Source: Acetivibrio clariflavus DSM 19732
Lineage (GTDB): Bacteria > Bacillota > Clostridia > Acetivibrionales > Acetivibrionaceae
DNA: 64,000 bases
Assembly: GCF_000237085.1 (NCBI RefSeq)
Contig: NC_016627.1
Span: 3,100,118-3,164,117, forward strand
Direction: 5' to 3'
Below the pieces are notes generated by a model. It worked only from the letters and a program-made list of their open reading frames with translations. It did not search any database and had not been told where the DNA came from. Made by a program: the position numbers and the translations under genes. Below, in pieces: positions 1 to 9,555 of the stretch. The stretch's first letter is position 1; each line of letters opens with the position of its first letter.

Positions 1-3000
1 CATATTTTCGACAAATTAACCTCTATCTGGCTATACGATTCTTCACCTTTTCCTTTCAAATTGATTTCAACACTTTTATAAGCTTTAGTATCATCTGAAC
101 GCTCCAATCTCAATCTATCGATTTTATTTTCAATGGCTTCACTAAACCGAATCGGCTTTTCTTTTAGTAAACCGATGAAATTAAAATCCAATTCTCCTAT
201 GATTACTCTGTCAATATCCTTATTTAAACTATATTCAAAAGCATCTATTGCATGATTCGTATGAATTGCTTTAAAGACTGTATCCGTATTCGTATTAGTA
301 TTAAATGCCATACCGGTCTCTTTCCATGCAGGCCAATTAATAGTCAATGTTTTTATTCCTTTTCTTTTACCATATGAACAAAATGAATCAAGGAAAGAGT
401 TCGCTGCTATGTAATCCCCTTGGCCTGGTAAATCAAATAATGAAGCTACAGAGGAAAACATTATAAAGAAGTCCAAGTTATCTTCTTTTGTCAAATCAAA
501 TAATACTCTAGTTCCGTGAATTTTTGGTAAAATAACCTCACTAAACTTTTTAACATCTTTATTATATAGAAATCCTTCTCCAGCAACTCCGGCTCCGTGA
601 ATAACACCATTGATACGTCCGTAGCGTTGTCGTAGATCATCAGTTAATTCCTTCATGGCGTTGTAATCTGATACATCAACTGCAAAAATCATGACCTTTG
701 ACCCTTGTGCTTCTATATCCATAATTGATTTAATTATGTTGATTTGCTTTGTTTCTTTTCCTTCATCAACAATTTTGGTCCATTGGTCTCTGTCGGGGAA
801 ATTTGAACGATTAATCAAAGCCAGATTAACTTTTGATTTTGTGCTTAAATACTTGCACACTTCAAGTCCAATCCCCCCTGTGCCACCAGTCACAAGATAC
901 ACACCCTGCTGTTTAAAATCAACTTTATTTTCCCCAATCTCATCCATATTGATTTGATTAAGCTGTGGAACATATTTTATCCCTTTTCTATAAGCAGCCT
1001 TTTCATTTCTATCCCCTGAATAAAGTTCATAAATTATATCCTCATAAGTAATTTCATTATCAACATCAATGCGTTTACAATTCAACTTAAAATATTCATT
1101 CTTTATAGCATTAGACAGTCCAAGTAAAGCAGCATTATGAGGTATTATTACTTTTTCTTCACCGGTTATCTCATTTGCAAAACTCGATAGAACTATAATA
1201 TCTATATCATTTCTCAACTTACCATTAACAAATCCCTTAATCATATAAAACAAACTGTATATACCTTTCTCTATAGCTCTATCCGAACTGGAGAACTCAT
1301 CATAATCTTCTCCGTTATTAACAGTAAACATATGTAATATTTTCACTAGTTTCCTACAGCTAATCTCGGACACTAGCTTCTGATAACTTTCATAACTATT
1401 GTCAACAGTATAACTGTTATCGTTTATTTTCTGAAAACAGTTACCATAATTGACTTCAATAACATCCATTCCTTGCTCTCTCAACTTATAAGCAAGTTTT
1501 TCGCCCAATCCCAACTCGTCTTTAAAGATTAAGACACTTCCTTCTATCAATTTATGCTCATCATACTTAACCCTTTGTGGTACCCATTCATACTTATAAA
1601 AACAATTTTTCAACTTAAACATCTTACCAAAATCATTAGCCCTTTTTATGCTATAACCTTCTATTTCAGCAAAAACTTCGCCATTTTCGTTCATTAGCGT
1701 AATATCAAAAGATAATGTTTCGTTCAATCTATCAGATTCATTGTATTTTTTCACCAAATAACTATATATTCTTTTTGGTGTAGGTCCATAAAGTTTAAAA
1801 TTTTTATAGGCCAAAGGAAGATATTTTTCGCCAAGAGTAAGACTCACAGCATTCACTGCCATATCCAGTAATGCTGGATGAATATAAAATGAATTTAAGT
1901 CCTCACTAAACTTATCAGGTAAACTCAGTTCTGCAAGAGCCATATCCTGACTGCTGCATAATTTGTGATAATTCAACCATCTTGGCCCAAATTCAATAAA
2001 ACCTTTTGTCAATTCATTCTGGTTAATCTCTTGTATATGTTCTGAACAAGATTGCTTAATCTCTTCAAGATTCCTTTTAAGCACTGTTTTATTTAGTTTG
2101 TACACTTTCCCTTGGGCATGTATCTGCCATTCCTCATCTGTATCAATAGCACTTTCATTAATTCGACTTGCTATTGTGAACTCAAGATAGTCGTTTTGAC
2201 TCTTAATAATGGTATGGACTTTTTTTACTTCTCCTCTTTCCATAACAATCGGATGCACAAAAATTATTTCTTTTATTTCTAAACAACTATTCCGATAGAA
2301 ACTACTTGCTGCAGCCCGGACTATCTCAATATACGCAGTTCCGGGAAGTACGTGCTTTTCCATAATTCTGTGATCCTGTAACACCCAGTTATCATCAACA
2401 CTAAGCTCAGTCAGATATATTTTCTGCCCTATAGACTCAATTGCAAGTTCTTTAATTAATGGGTGAATTCCAGAACTCTTCTTATTCACTGACTGATACT
2501 TATCAATATTTATCCAACACCTCTTTTTCTCAAAAGGATAAGCAGGCAAGCTAATTCTTCTTAATTCTTTGTCTTTGTAAAAAGCTTTCCAGTCAATGTC
2601 AGCTCCCAGAACATATAATCTACATATCTCCTCAAGGTGACTTCTGCTTGTTTTAAAGTCAGCCTCCGCTTCCTGCATAAGTCTCTGAGCTTCAAGAGTA
2701 TAACTTCTTTTTTGCTCCTCAGTAATCTCATTTGGTTCAAATAAATTCAAATTCTTATTATCAGCTACCACCTTATGGCTACCAAAATAAACATCGTCTA
2801 ATTTTTCTTTTAATCCGTTCTTTACTAAAGCATCCAGCTTACAAACCAAATCTTCTATACTGTCAACTAATATAGCAAGTCTGAAATTGTTATGATCTCT
2901 TCCTATATTTAATGTATAACATACCTCTTCAATATTTACCTTATCATTAGCATTAAGAAACTTTTTAAACTGTAATACCATATTACTTAATACATTCTCA

Positions 3001-6000
3001 CTTTTAGCTGATAGGGTAAATATGTTTAATTTGCTATTTTCTTGATTTCTCTTGATTTCATCTGATTTATACTCTTCTAAAACAACATGACAGTTTGTAC
3101 CGCTAAAGCCAAAAGAGCTAACGCCACATCTCAAAGGAACATTGCCATTTTCCCAGTCCATTAGCTTATCATTTACAAATACGGGGGATTGAGTGAAATC
3201 TATGTTTCTATTTGGCAAATTAAAATTAATACTTGGCGGTATCTGCTTATTTTTAAGAGCTAATACCGACTTAATCAATCCTGCTATGCCAGCCGCCGTA
3301 TCCATATGACCAATATTTGATTTTACCGAACCGATAGCACAAAACTGCTTTTTATCGGTAAATCTGCTAAAAGCCTTTTGAATACCATCTATCTCTACCG
3401 GATCTCCAAGTTTTGTTCCTGTTCCATGTGCTTCAATATAAGTAATGGTCTCAGGGTCTACTCCTGCATCTTCCCACGCATTTACAATCACCTCTGCCTG
3501 AGCAAGAGAATTAGGAGCAGTTATACCAGCCGAGCTGCCATCCTGATTAATTGCACTACCTTTAATAATTGCATATATGTTATCTCTGTCTTCTAATGCT
3601 TTTTCCAACGGTTTTAAGATAACTGCTGCCACACCTTCTCCCCAACCGGTTCCGTCAGAATTATCATCAAAAGGTCTTGCTCTGCAATCAGTTGACTCAA
3701 TACCTATTCCGCCTTGTCCTTTCTTTTGCAGTGGTAGGAGATTAATTTTAACTCCTCCGGCTATTGCCATATCACACTCGCCATTTTTGATGGCCTGACA
3801 TGCCATATGGACAGCCACAAGCGAAGAAGAACATGCTGTATCGACAGTTACAGTAGGCCCTTTCAAATCAAGCAAATATGCTATCCTCCCAGGTATAATT
3901 GAAGGCAAGTTTCCAACTATAAAATTAGATACTAGAATAGGATCACTTTCAGATATAATCCGGTCATAATCAAAAGTTCCCTTTGAAAAACCTACAAATA
4001 CGCCGGTTTTACTTCCCGATAATCCTCCGTTTCCATAACCGGAATCCTCTATTGCATTCCATACGGTTTGCAAAAACATTCTCTGATTTGGATCCATATA
4101 ACTTGCTTCTTTTGGTGAAAGCCTGAAGAAGGAATAATCAAACTTGTCTACTTCATCAAGATATCCACCCTCAGCAAAAGACATATTTTTCTCTAAGCCA
4201 AGCAACTTTACATATGCTAGTGCATCAGCCTTTCTATTATCAGGATATTCCCTTATACAATCCTTTCCCGATTTTATATTGTTCCAAAATTCATCTACCG
4301 ACTTTGCCATCGGAAAATTTAATGCCATGCCTATAATTGCAATATCTTTTCCCTTTTCCGAAGTCTTTTGATTATTATTTGACATAGACCCCGAATTTTT
4401 TTCTGAGCCTGCAATAAATTTAGCCAATTGTGCAATGCTCGGATAAGCAAAAAAGTCAGCAACTGTTAACTTTACAGGTAAAATTCCATCCAATTTTTCA
4501 TGAACTTTAGTCAATAATATAGAATCCGCTCCAAGCTCAAAAAAGTTATCATATATATTTATTTCTTTAAATCCCAAAACATCTTTGAATACCTGTCCAA
4601 TAATCTGCTCTATTTCCGAATAATCATGGCATTCTCTTCCTTTCAATGCCACTTTGTTTTTGCTTTTCGTAAAATCTGTATCTCCTGCAAATTTCACTCC
4701 TTTATCAGCTAAAAGCATGTTTTTAACTTTATTTGATAACTTTAATGGCATATTTACAATTTGATCCGGTATCAAAGAATTGCACTTCAATTCTCCAATA
4801 AGTACTCTTGGTATATCTTTTTTTAATATTTTGTTGAATGCTTCAACTGCTTTATCAATTGTCAAAAATTCAAAAAACTTATTCTCTTCAAGTCTATTTT
4901 CATGTGCCATCCCGGTTTCTTTCCATGCTACCCAATTTATTGTCAGCGCTTTTTTTCCGTTCTTATTTCTATAGTATGAAAAAGAGTCCAAATAAGAGTT
5001 TGCTGCAACATAATCGCATTGCCCCTGTTCACCGGCCAGCGACAAAGCAGACGAAAACATCACAAAGAAATCCAAAGAATCTTTCTCAGTCAATTTATCC
5101 AAATTCCATGTTCCCTTAACTTTTGGATCTAGAACTTCTTTAAAATCATATATATTTTTCCTGATAATCAATCCCTTTCCTGCAACACCAGCGCAGTGTA
5201 TAACTCCATTTATTCTATTATGCTTTCTTCTCAGTTCATCTAAGACCTCTTTAGTAGCATTGTAATTTGAAATATCGGCACTATAGTATTCTACTTCTGC
5301 ACTTTTCGATTCTAAATCAATTAATGACTCTAACTTTTTTGCAATAAGGCTATTTTTATCATTATCAATAATGCTTCTCCACAGATGACGTTCAGGTAAT
5401 GCCGAACGACCTATTAATGCAATTTTCACTTTTGCTTTTGAAGCTAAATTTAATGCAATCTGAAGTCCTAGCCCTCCCGTTCCTCCTGTTATTACATATA
5501 CTCCATCTTCCTTTAGCCTAATCTCATTTTCATTAATGGATTCTATATCAATCACATCAAAAACCTGTGTATATCTTTTTCCTTCACGATATGCAATATG
5601 GTATGGAACATTGTCCCTAACCAGCTCTTTAAAAAGGTCTTCAATTCCAAAATACGAATCCACATCCAGGCAACTACATTTTATATTACGGTGCTCTGCA
5701 TTTATTACTTTACCAAGCCCCATAAAAGCACTATTATGGGGGATAATCTTCTCCTCATAACCTGTCACTTCATCTATATACTCTGACACCAGCAACATTT
5801 TAATTTCTTTTGATAATCCATTATTAATAAGAGCTCTTGTAATATAAAAGAGACTGTATACTCCTAAATTCAGGCTTTCATCAAGCTCAGAATTGCCATT
5901 GATAATAACCTTATCATTTATTGTTGAAAGATGAATAATATAAGTTAAATTATCAATTCCAATTGTTTTAAACAATCGTTCATGATCTTCTTCGTTAATG

Positions 6001-8189
6001 CCAACGACATATTTATAGTTATTTACATACTCAAACTCTCTTCCATATTCTACTTCAATAACCTCTGCCCCTAAATTCCAAAGTTTATCCGATAAATCTT
6101 TACTTATTCCCTTTGAATCCTTAAAAATTATTACTTTACCATTTACTGCTCTAATTTCATTATCTTCAAGCAAGTCTTCTTCCCAGACTACAGAATAAAA
6201 TAAGTCATTATTTGACTGAACATTTTGTAATTCATCTGAATACTCAAACCAACATCTGCTCTTTTCAAACGGATACACAGGAATACTAACCTTTTTTACT
6301 TTCAGCTTTTTATACAGTTCTTCCCAATCGACGTCAGCACCTTTCACATATAACCTGCAAAGCTCGTCCACAGCACTCTCACTTTTATAATCTGAAACTA
6401 TATACTCCTTTAATTTCTCATTTGCAGTTTTACTTATATATATCTTTTCAGCTTCTGTTATTATATTTTCTTTTTGCACTTCTTCATTGCTCGAAGCAAC
6501 TCTGTGAACTCCATAAAATATATCTTCAAAATTGCTTGAATCTTTTAAACCATATTGGCATATTTTCTCAATCTTATTCCTGTAATCATTTACATCCTTA
6601 AGTTTTAAAATCAACCTGTAATTATAATGCCCTCTTCCTGTGTTAGCTGTATAACATATATTCTGAAGATTTACCCTATCGTTTTTCTTTATGTAATTTC
6701 TATGAAGCTGAACTAACCTCATCAAAGCCGCTTCACTTTTTGCAGATAAAGTTAAAACCTGACTAGAAAAATTGTCACAATCATTTAAACTTTCACAATC
6801 ATAATACCTATCTGCCTCTTCCAAAACTACATGACAATTGGTACCACTAAATCCAAAGGAACTCACTCCTGCTCGTCGTGGCAGTTTATCACATTCCCAA
6901 TTAGTTAATCTGTCATTAATATATACCGGTGTTTGTTCAAAATTTATTTTCCTATTAGGAAAACAAAAGTTTGCCAGTGGAGGAATTTGTTTATTCTTTA
7001 ACGCTAACACAACTTTTAGTAAGCCAACGATACCTGCCGCTTGATATAAATGACCAATATTAGCTTTTACAGAGCCAATGGCACAAAACTGCTTTTTATC
7101 TGTGTAGCGCGAAAAAGCTTTATTAATACCTTCTATCTCAATAGGATCACCTAACTTTGTTCCTGTTCCATGTGTTTCTATATAACTTATGGTCTCAGGA
7201 TCAATATTTGCTTCATTCCAAGCTTTAACTATAACATCAGCTTGAGCATCAACATTAGGAGCTGTAATACCTATAGAAGTTCCATCCTGATTAATCGAAC
7301 TTCCTTTGATAACAGCATATATATTATCCTTATCCTCCAAAGCTTTGTGCAAAGGTTTAAGTAGTATAGCAATTACTCCTTCACCAATACCCGTGCCATC
7401 ACTTCTATCATCAAAACTCCTAGTCTTGCCATCCGATGATTCCATTCCCAGCTTTTCCTTTTTTACAATGGGAACTAAATTTAATCTTATACCACCGGCA
7501 ATGGCCATATCACAATCTCCGTTTTTTATCCCTTGACACGCTAAATGAACAGCAAGAAGTGAAGATGAACACGATGTATCTACAATCATACTTGGACCTT
7601 TTAAATCCAGTAAATATGAAATTCTACTCGGAATAATAGACGATAGATTTCCCGGCACTGAAGCAGCGTTAAATGAGTTTGAATCATCTGAACAGAGCTG
7701 TTTATACTTATATTCTTCCACTGCGCCAATATATCCCACATACACACCGGTATTAGTACCGATTATTTTCTTCCCGCCATATCCTGAATCCTCAATGGCT
7801 TCCCATGCTGTTTGCAGAAACAGCCTCTGATTTGGATCCATCAGCCTTGCTTCAATTGGTGTCAATCGGAAAAACTCATAATCAAATTTATCAATCTCGT
7901 CAAGGTAAGCTCCGTTAATATATTGTATATTCTCATCGGACTGTCCTATATGAGCAAAGAAATTGTCAATATCTCTTTTTCTTGTGTCCGGAAACTCTCT
8001 TATACAATCTTTTCCTTTAATAATATTCTCCCAAAACTCATCAATGTTGTCTGCTAACGGCAGCTTTGCACCTATACCTATTATAGCAATATCATTAATG
8101 TTATGATTTTTTACTTCACTGGATATTCTTATATTGTCATTATTCTCTTCAAATAAATCCAACTCATTTAACAGTAATTTATTTTTCAT
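1..8189 (-). CDS. trans-AT modular polyketide synthase, 3' end outside window
   Basis: This is a giant PKS with at least 2,729 codons in the window, and it continues past position 1. It starts at ATG 8189 behind GGAGGAAA. Approximate domains in order: KS1 (Cys207 in DTSCSSS, HGTGT near 341, NIGH near 378); KR1 (TGGTGGLG near 900, DYVAANS near 1060); ACP1 (phosphopantetheine Ser in GADSILL near 1220); KS2 from about 1285 (DTACSSS near 1451, EAHGTGT near 1586); DH-like (DHRIMEKHVLPG near 1940, HPALLDMAVN); KR2 (TGGTGGIG near 2432, DYIAANS near 2597). There is no AT domain between KS and KR. With the free-standing AT upstream, that defines a trans-AT PKS. Module 1 should leave a beta-hydroxyl. 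Module 2 should reduce and possibly dehydrate, although the DH motif is atypical (Glu where Gly is expected in HxxxGxxxxP). It is third in a leftward operon and the product is unknown. Confidence 0.93.
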   Translation of the reverse strand, partial: MKNKLLLNELDLFEENNDNIRISSEVKNHNINDIAIIGIGAKLPLADNIDEFWENIIKGKDCIREFPDTRKRDIDNFFAHIGQSDENIQYINGAYLDEIDKFDYEFFRLTPIEARLMDPNQRLFLQTAWEAIEDSGYGGKKIIGTNTGVYVGYIGAVEEYKYKQLCSDDSNSFNAASVPGNLSSIIPSRISYLLDLKGPSMIVDTSCSSSLLAVHLACQGIKNGDCDMAIAGGIRLNLVPIVKKEKLGMESSDGKTRSFDDRSDGTGIGEGVIAILLKPLHKALEDKDNIYAVIKGSSINQDGTSIGITAPNVDAQADVIVKAWNEANIDPETISYIETHGTGTKLGDPIEIEGINKAFSRYTDKKQFCAIGSVKANIGHLYQAAGIVGLLKVVLALKNKQIPPLANFCFPNRKINFEQTPVYINDRLTNWECDKLPRRAGVSSFGFSGTNCHVVLEEADRYYDCESLNDCDNFSSQVLTLSAKSEAALMRLVQLHRNYIKKNDRVNLQNICYTANTGRGHYNYRLILKLKDVNDYRNKIEKICQYGLKDSSNFEDIFYGVHRVASSNEEVQKENIITEAEKIYISKTANEKLKEYIVSDYKSESAVDELCRLYVKGADVDWEELYKKLKVKKVSIPVYPFEKSRCWFEYSDELQNVQSNNDLFYSVVWEEDLLEDNEIRAVNGKVIIFKDSKGISKDLSDKLWNLGAEVIEVEYGREFEYVNNYKYVVGINEEDHERLFKTIGIDNLTYIIHLSTINDKVIINGNSELDESLNLGVYSLFYITRALINNGLSKEIKMLLVSEYIDEVTGYEEKIIPHNSAFMGLGKVINAEHRNIKCSCLDVDSYFGIEDLFKELVRDNVPYHIAYREGKRYTQVFDVIDIESINENEIRLKEDGVYVITGGTGGLGLQIALNLASKAKVKIALIGRSALPERHLWRSIIDNDKNSLIAKKLESLIDLESKSAEVEYYSADISNYNATKEVLDELRRKHNRINGVIHCAGVAGKGLIIRKNIYDFKEVLDPKVKGTWNLDKLTEKDSLDFFVMFSSALSLAGEQGQCDYVAANSYLDSFSYYRNKNGKKALTINWVAWKETGMAHENRLEENKFFEFLTIDKAVEAFNKILKKDIPRVLIGELKCNSLIPDQIVNMPLKLSNKVKNMLLADKGVKFAGDTDFTKSKNKVALKGRECHDYSEIEQIIGQVFKDVLGFKEINIYDNFFELGADSILLTKVHEKLDGILPVKLTVADFFAYPSIAQLAKFIAGSEKNSGSMSNNNQKTSEKGKDIAIIGMALNFPMAKSVDEFWNNIKSGKDCIREYPDNRKADALAYVKLLGLEKNMSFAEGGYLDEVDKFDYSFFRLSPKEASYMDPNQRMFLQTVWNAIEDSGYGNGGLSGSKTGVFVGFSKGTFDYDRIISESDPILVSNFIVGNLPSIIPGRIAYLLDLKGPTVTVDTACSSSLVAVHMACQAIKNGECDMAIAGGVKINLLPLQKKGQGGIGIESTDCRARPFDDNSDGTGWGEGVAAVILKPLEKALEDRDNIYAIIKGSAINQDGSSAGITAPNSLAQAEVIVNAWEDAGVDPETITYIEAHGTGTKLGDPVEIDGIQKAFSRFTDKKQFCAIGSVKSNIGHMDTAAGIAGLIKSVLALKNKQIPPSINFNLPNRNIDFTQSPVFVNDKLMDWENGNVPLRCGVSSFGFSGTNCHVVLEEYKSDEIKRNQENSKLNIFTLSAKSENVLSNMVLQFKKFLNANDKVNIEEVCYTLNIGRDHNNFRLAILVDSIEDLVCKLDALVKNGLKEKLDDVYFGSHKVVADNKNLNLFEPNEITEEQKRSYTLEAQRLMQEAEADFKTSRSHLEEICRLYVLGADIDWKAFYKDKELRRISLPAYPFEKKRCWINIDKYQSVNKKSSGIHPLIKELAIESIGQKIYLTELSVDDNWVLQDHRIMEKHVLPGTAYIEIVRAAASSFYRNSCLEIKEIIFVHPIVMERGEVKKVHTIIKSQNDYLEFTIASRINESAIDTDEEWQIHAQGKVYKLNKTVLKRNLEEIKQSCSEHIQEINQNELTKGFIEFGPRWLNYHKLCSSQDMALAELSLPDKFSEDLNSFYIHPALLDMAVNAVSLTLGEKYLPLAYKNFKLYGPTPKRIYSYLVKKYNESDRLNETLSFDITLMNENGEVFAEIEGYSIKRANDFGKMFKLKNCFYKYEWVPQRVKYDEHKLIEGSVLIFKDELGLGEKLAYKLREQGMDVIEVNYGNCFQKINDNSYTVDNSYESYQKLVSEISCRKLVKILHMFTVNNGEDYDEFSSSDRAIEKGIYSLFYMIKGFVNGKLRNDIDIIVLSSFANEITGEEKVIIPHNAALLGLSNAIKNEYFKLNCKRIDVDNEITYEDIIYELYSGDRNEKAAYRKGIKYVPQLNQINMDEIGENKVDFKQQGVYLVTGGTGGIGLEVCKYLSTKSKVNLALINRSNFPDRDQWTKIVDEGKETKQINIIKSIMDIEAQGSKVMIFAVDVSDYNAMKELTDDLRQRYGRINGVIHGAGVAGEGFLYNKDVKKFSEVILPKIHGTRVLFDLTKEDNLDFFIMFSSVASLFDLPGQGDYIAANSFLDSFCSYGKRKGIKTLTINWPAWKETGMAFNTNTNTDTVFKAIHTNHAIDAFEYSLNKDIDRVIIGELDFNFIGLLKEKPIRFSEAIENKIDRLRLERSDDTKAYKSVEINLKGKGEESYSQIEVNLSKI

Positions 8190-8257
8190 TTCCTCCACCA
8201 CATAAGCAGAATTTTTATTTTCAATTACTTCGTTTCAAAATTTAACAATTAGTTAAA

Positions 8258-9538
8258 TTAAAACTTGAAATCAGGAAATAATCCCCTTGTGTTTGTCTCA
8301 TCAAACACCTCATTAAAGCGCTCAACCTGTTCCTCATAAGGTACCTTTTTAGTAATAAACACACTTTTAAGCATTTCCAAAGCTTCCAGCATTTGTTCAT
8401 ACGATGGTTCTTTCCCCTGATTCTCCAACTCAAGCTGCATTTGCTGTATTTTTCTATAAGGCTCAACAACACCTTTTTGGTACTCTTCATTATTCCAATT
8501 ACGGTTGCGAGTACAAACGGCAATTGCCAAGCATTTAGTAAGTACTGTATGTTTAAACTCTTTCTTTTTAGAACTTGACTCAACTTCACTAACCGATTTT
8601 TTTGATAATAATAAATCCCTTAACTTTTCTATATCCTCTTCTTTGTCATAGGAAAAAGCAGCTACTCCTGGTGCATTTTTTCTCATTAATCCCTTCAATA
8701 CAGTTTTAGGTCCTAACTCAATAAACATATCTATTCCGTTAGACTTCAAATACTCTATTGATTGCTGCCACTTAACAGCTTTTGTCATATGAATGGTAAG
8801 ATTTTCAACAATTTTTTCATTTCCTTGATAAGGAATTGCTTCTACATTTGACACCACTGGCCATTTAAAACTTCCATAATTGTATTTTAAAAGCTCTTCT
8901 CTTAATTTCTCGGCAGCTGCTTTCATAAGTGGACTATGAAATGGAGCACTTACGTTCAGAGGTACGACATTTGCGCCAATATCTTTAAACCTTTCTGAAA
9001 GTTTTGATACGGCATCACAATGTCCTGATATAACAATTTGATCAGGTGAATTGTAATTAGAAATAACCACAATATTATTTTCAGAAGAAATCTCTTCACA
9101 TTCTTTTTCTATAATCTCTTTATCAATTCCACTTACTGCAGCCATTGCACCTGTTCCCAAAGCTGCAGATTCTTGCATAAATTTACCTCTATTACGTACT
9201 ATTTTTATAGCATCTGAAAAGCTAATTACTCCACTGCAAGTCAGAGCTGAATATTCTCCCAAACTATGGCCAGCTAAATACCGAGGTTCAAATCCGAATT
9301 CCTGCATATATACTTTAAACATTGCTACACTGGTAGTTAAAATCGCCGGTTGCGTATTCTCTGTCTTAGTAAGTTCTTGCAAATCTCCTTCAAAACACAA
9401 CTTTTTCAAATCAAAACCTAAAACTTCATTTGCCTCTTCAAAAACCTCATTTGCAACTGTGTATTTTTTACACAACTCCTTCCCCATTCCAACATACTGT
9501 GAACCTTGTCCTGGAAATAACAATGCTATCTTATTCAT
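8258..9538 (-). CDS. trans-acting malonyl-CoA:ACP acyltransferase
   Basis: A FabD-type acyltransferase that should load malonyl units onto the ACPs of the AT-less PKS just downstream. It has the N-terminal LLFPGQGSQYVGMG, nucleophile Ser92 in GHSLGEYSAL and catalytic His201 in SAPFHSPLM. The core occupies roughly residues 1-305. A C-terminal tail of about 110 residues (TKCLAIAVCTRNRNW ... NTRGLFPDFKF) has no counterpart in housekeeping FabD. I chose ATG 9538 because GGGGGAGCT lies just upstream; an in-frame ATG at 9553 overlaps that ribosome site. The gene lies 17 bases after the ligase gene and about 70 bases before the PKS, so all three are probably one transcript. The catalytic assignment is firm; the role of the tail is unknown. 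Confidence 0.93.
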   Translation of the reverse strand: MNKIALLFPGQGSQYVGMGKELCKKYTVANEVFEEANEVLGFDLKKLCFEGDLQELTKTENTQPAILTTSVAMFKVYMQEFGFEPRYLAGHSLGEYSALTCSGVISFSDAIKIVRNRGKFMQESAALGTGAMAAVSGIDKEIIEKECEEISSENNIVVISNYNSPDQIVISGHCDAVSKLSERFKDIGANVVPLNVSAPFHSPLMKAAAEKLREELLKYNYGSFKWPVVSNVEAIPYQGNEKIVENLTIHMTKAVKWQQSIEYLKSNGIDMFIELGPKTVLKGLMRKNAPGVAAFSYDKEEDIEKLRDLLLSKKSVSEVESSSKKKEFKHTVLTKCLAIAVCTRNRNWNNEEYQKGVVEPYRKIQQMQLELENQGKEPSYEQMLEALEMLKSVFITKKVPYEEQVERFNEVFDETNTRGLFPDFKF

Positions 9539-9555
9539 ATTTAGCTCCCCCATTG

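Noticed and set aside
8242-8589. Second frame over the end of the trans-AT gene
   Set aside because: Shadow of the acyltransferase tail in another frame, with no independent support.
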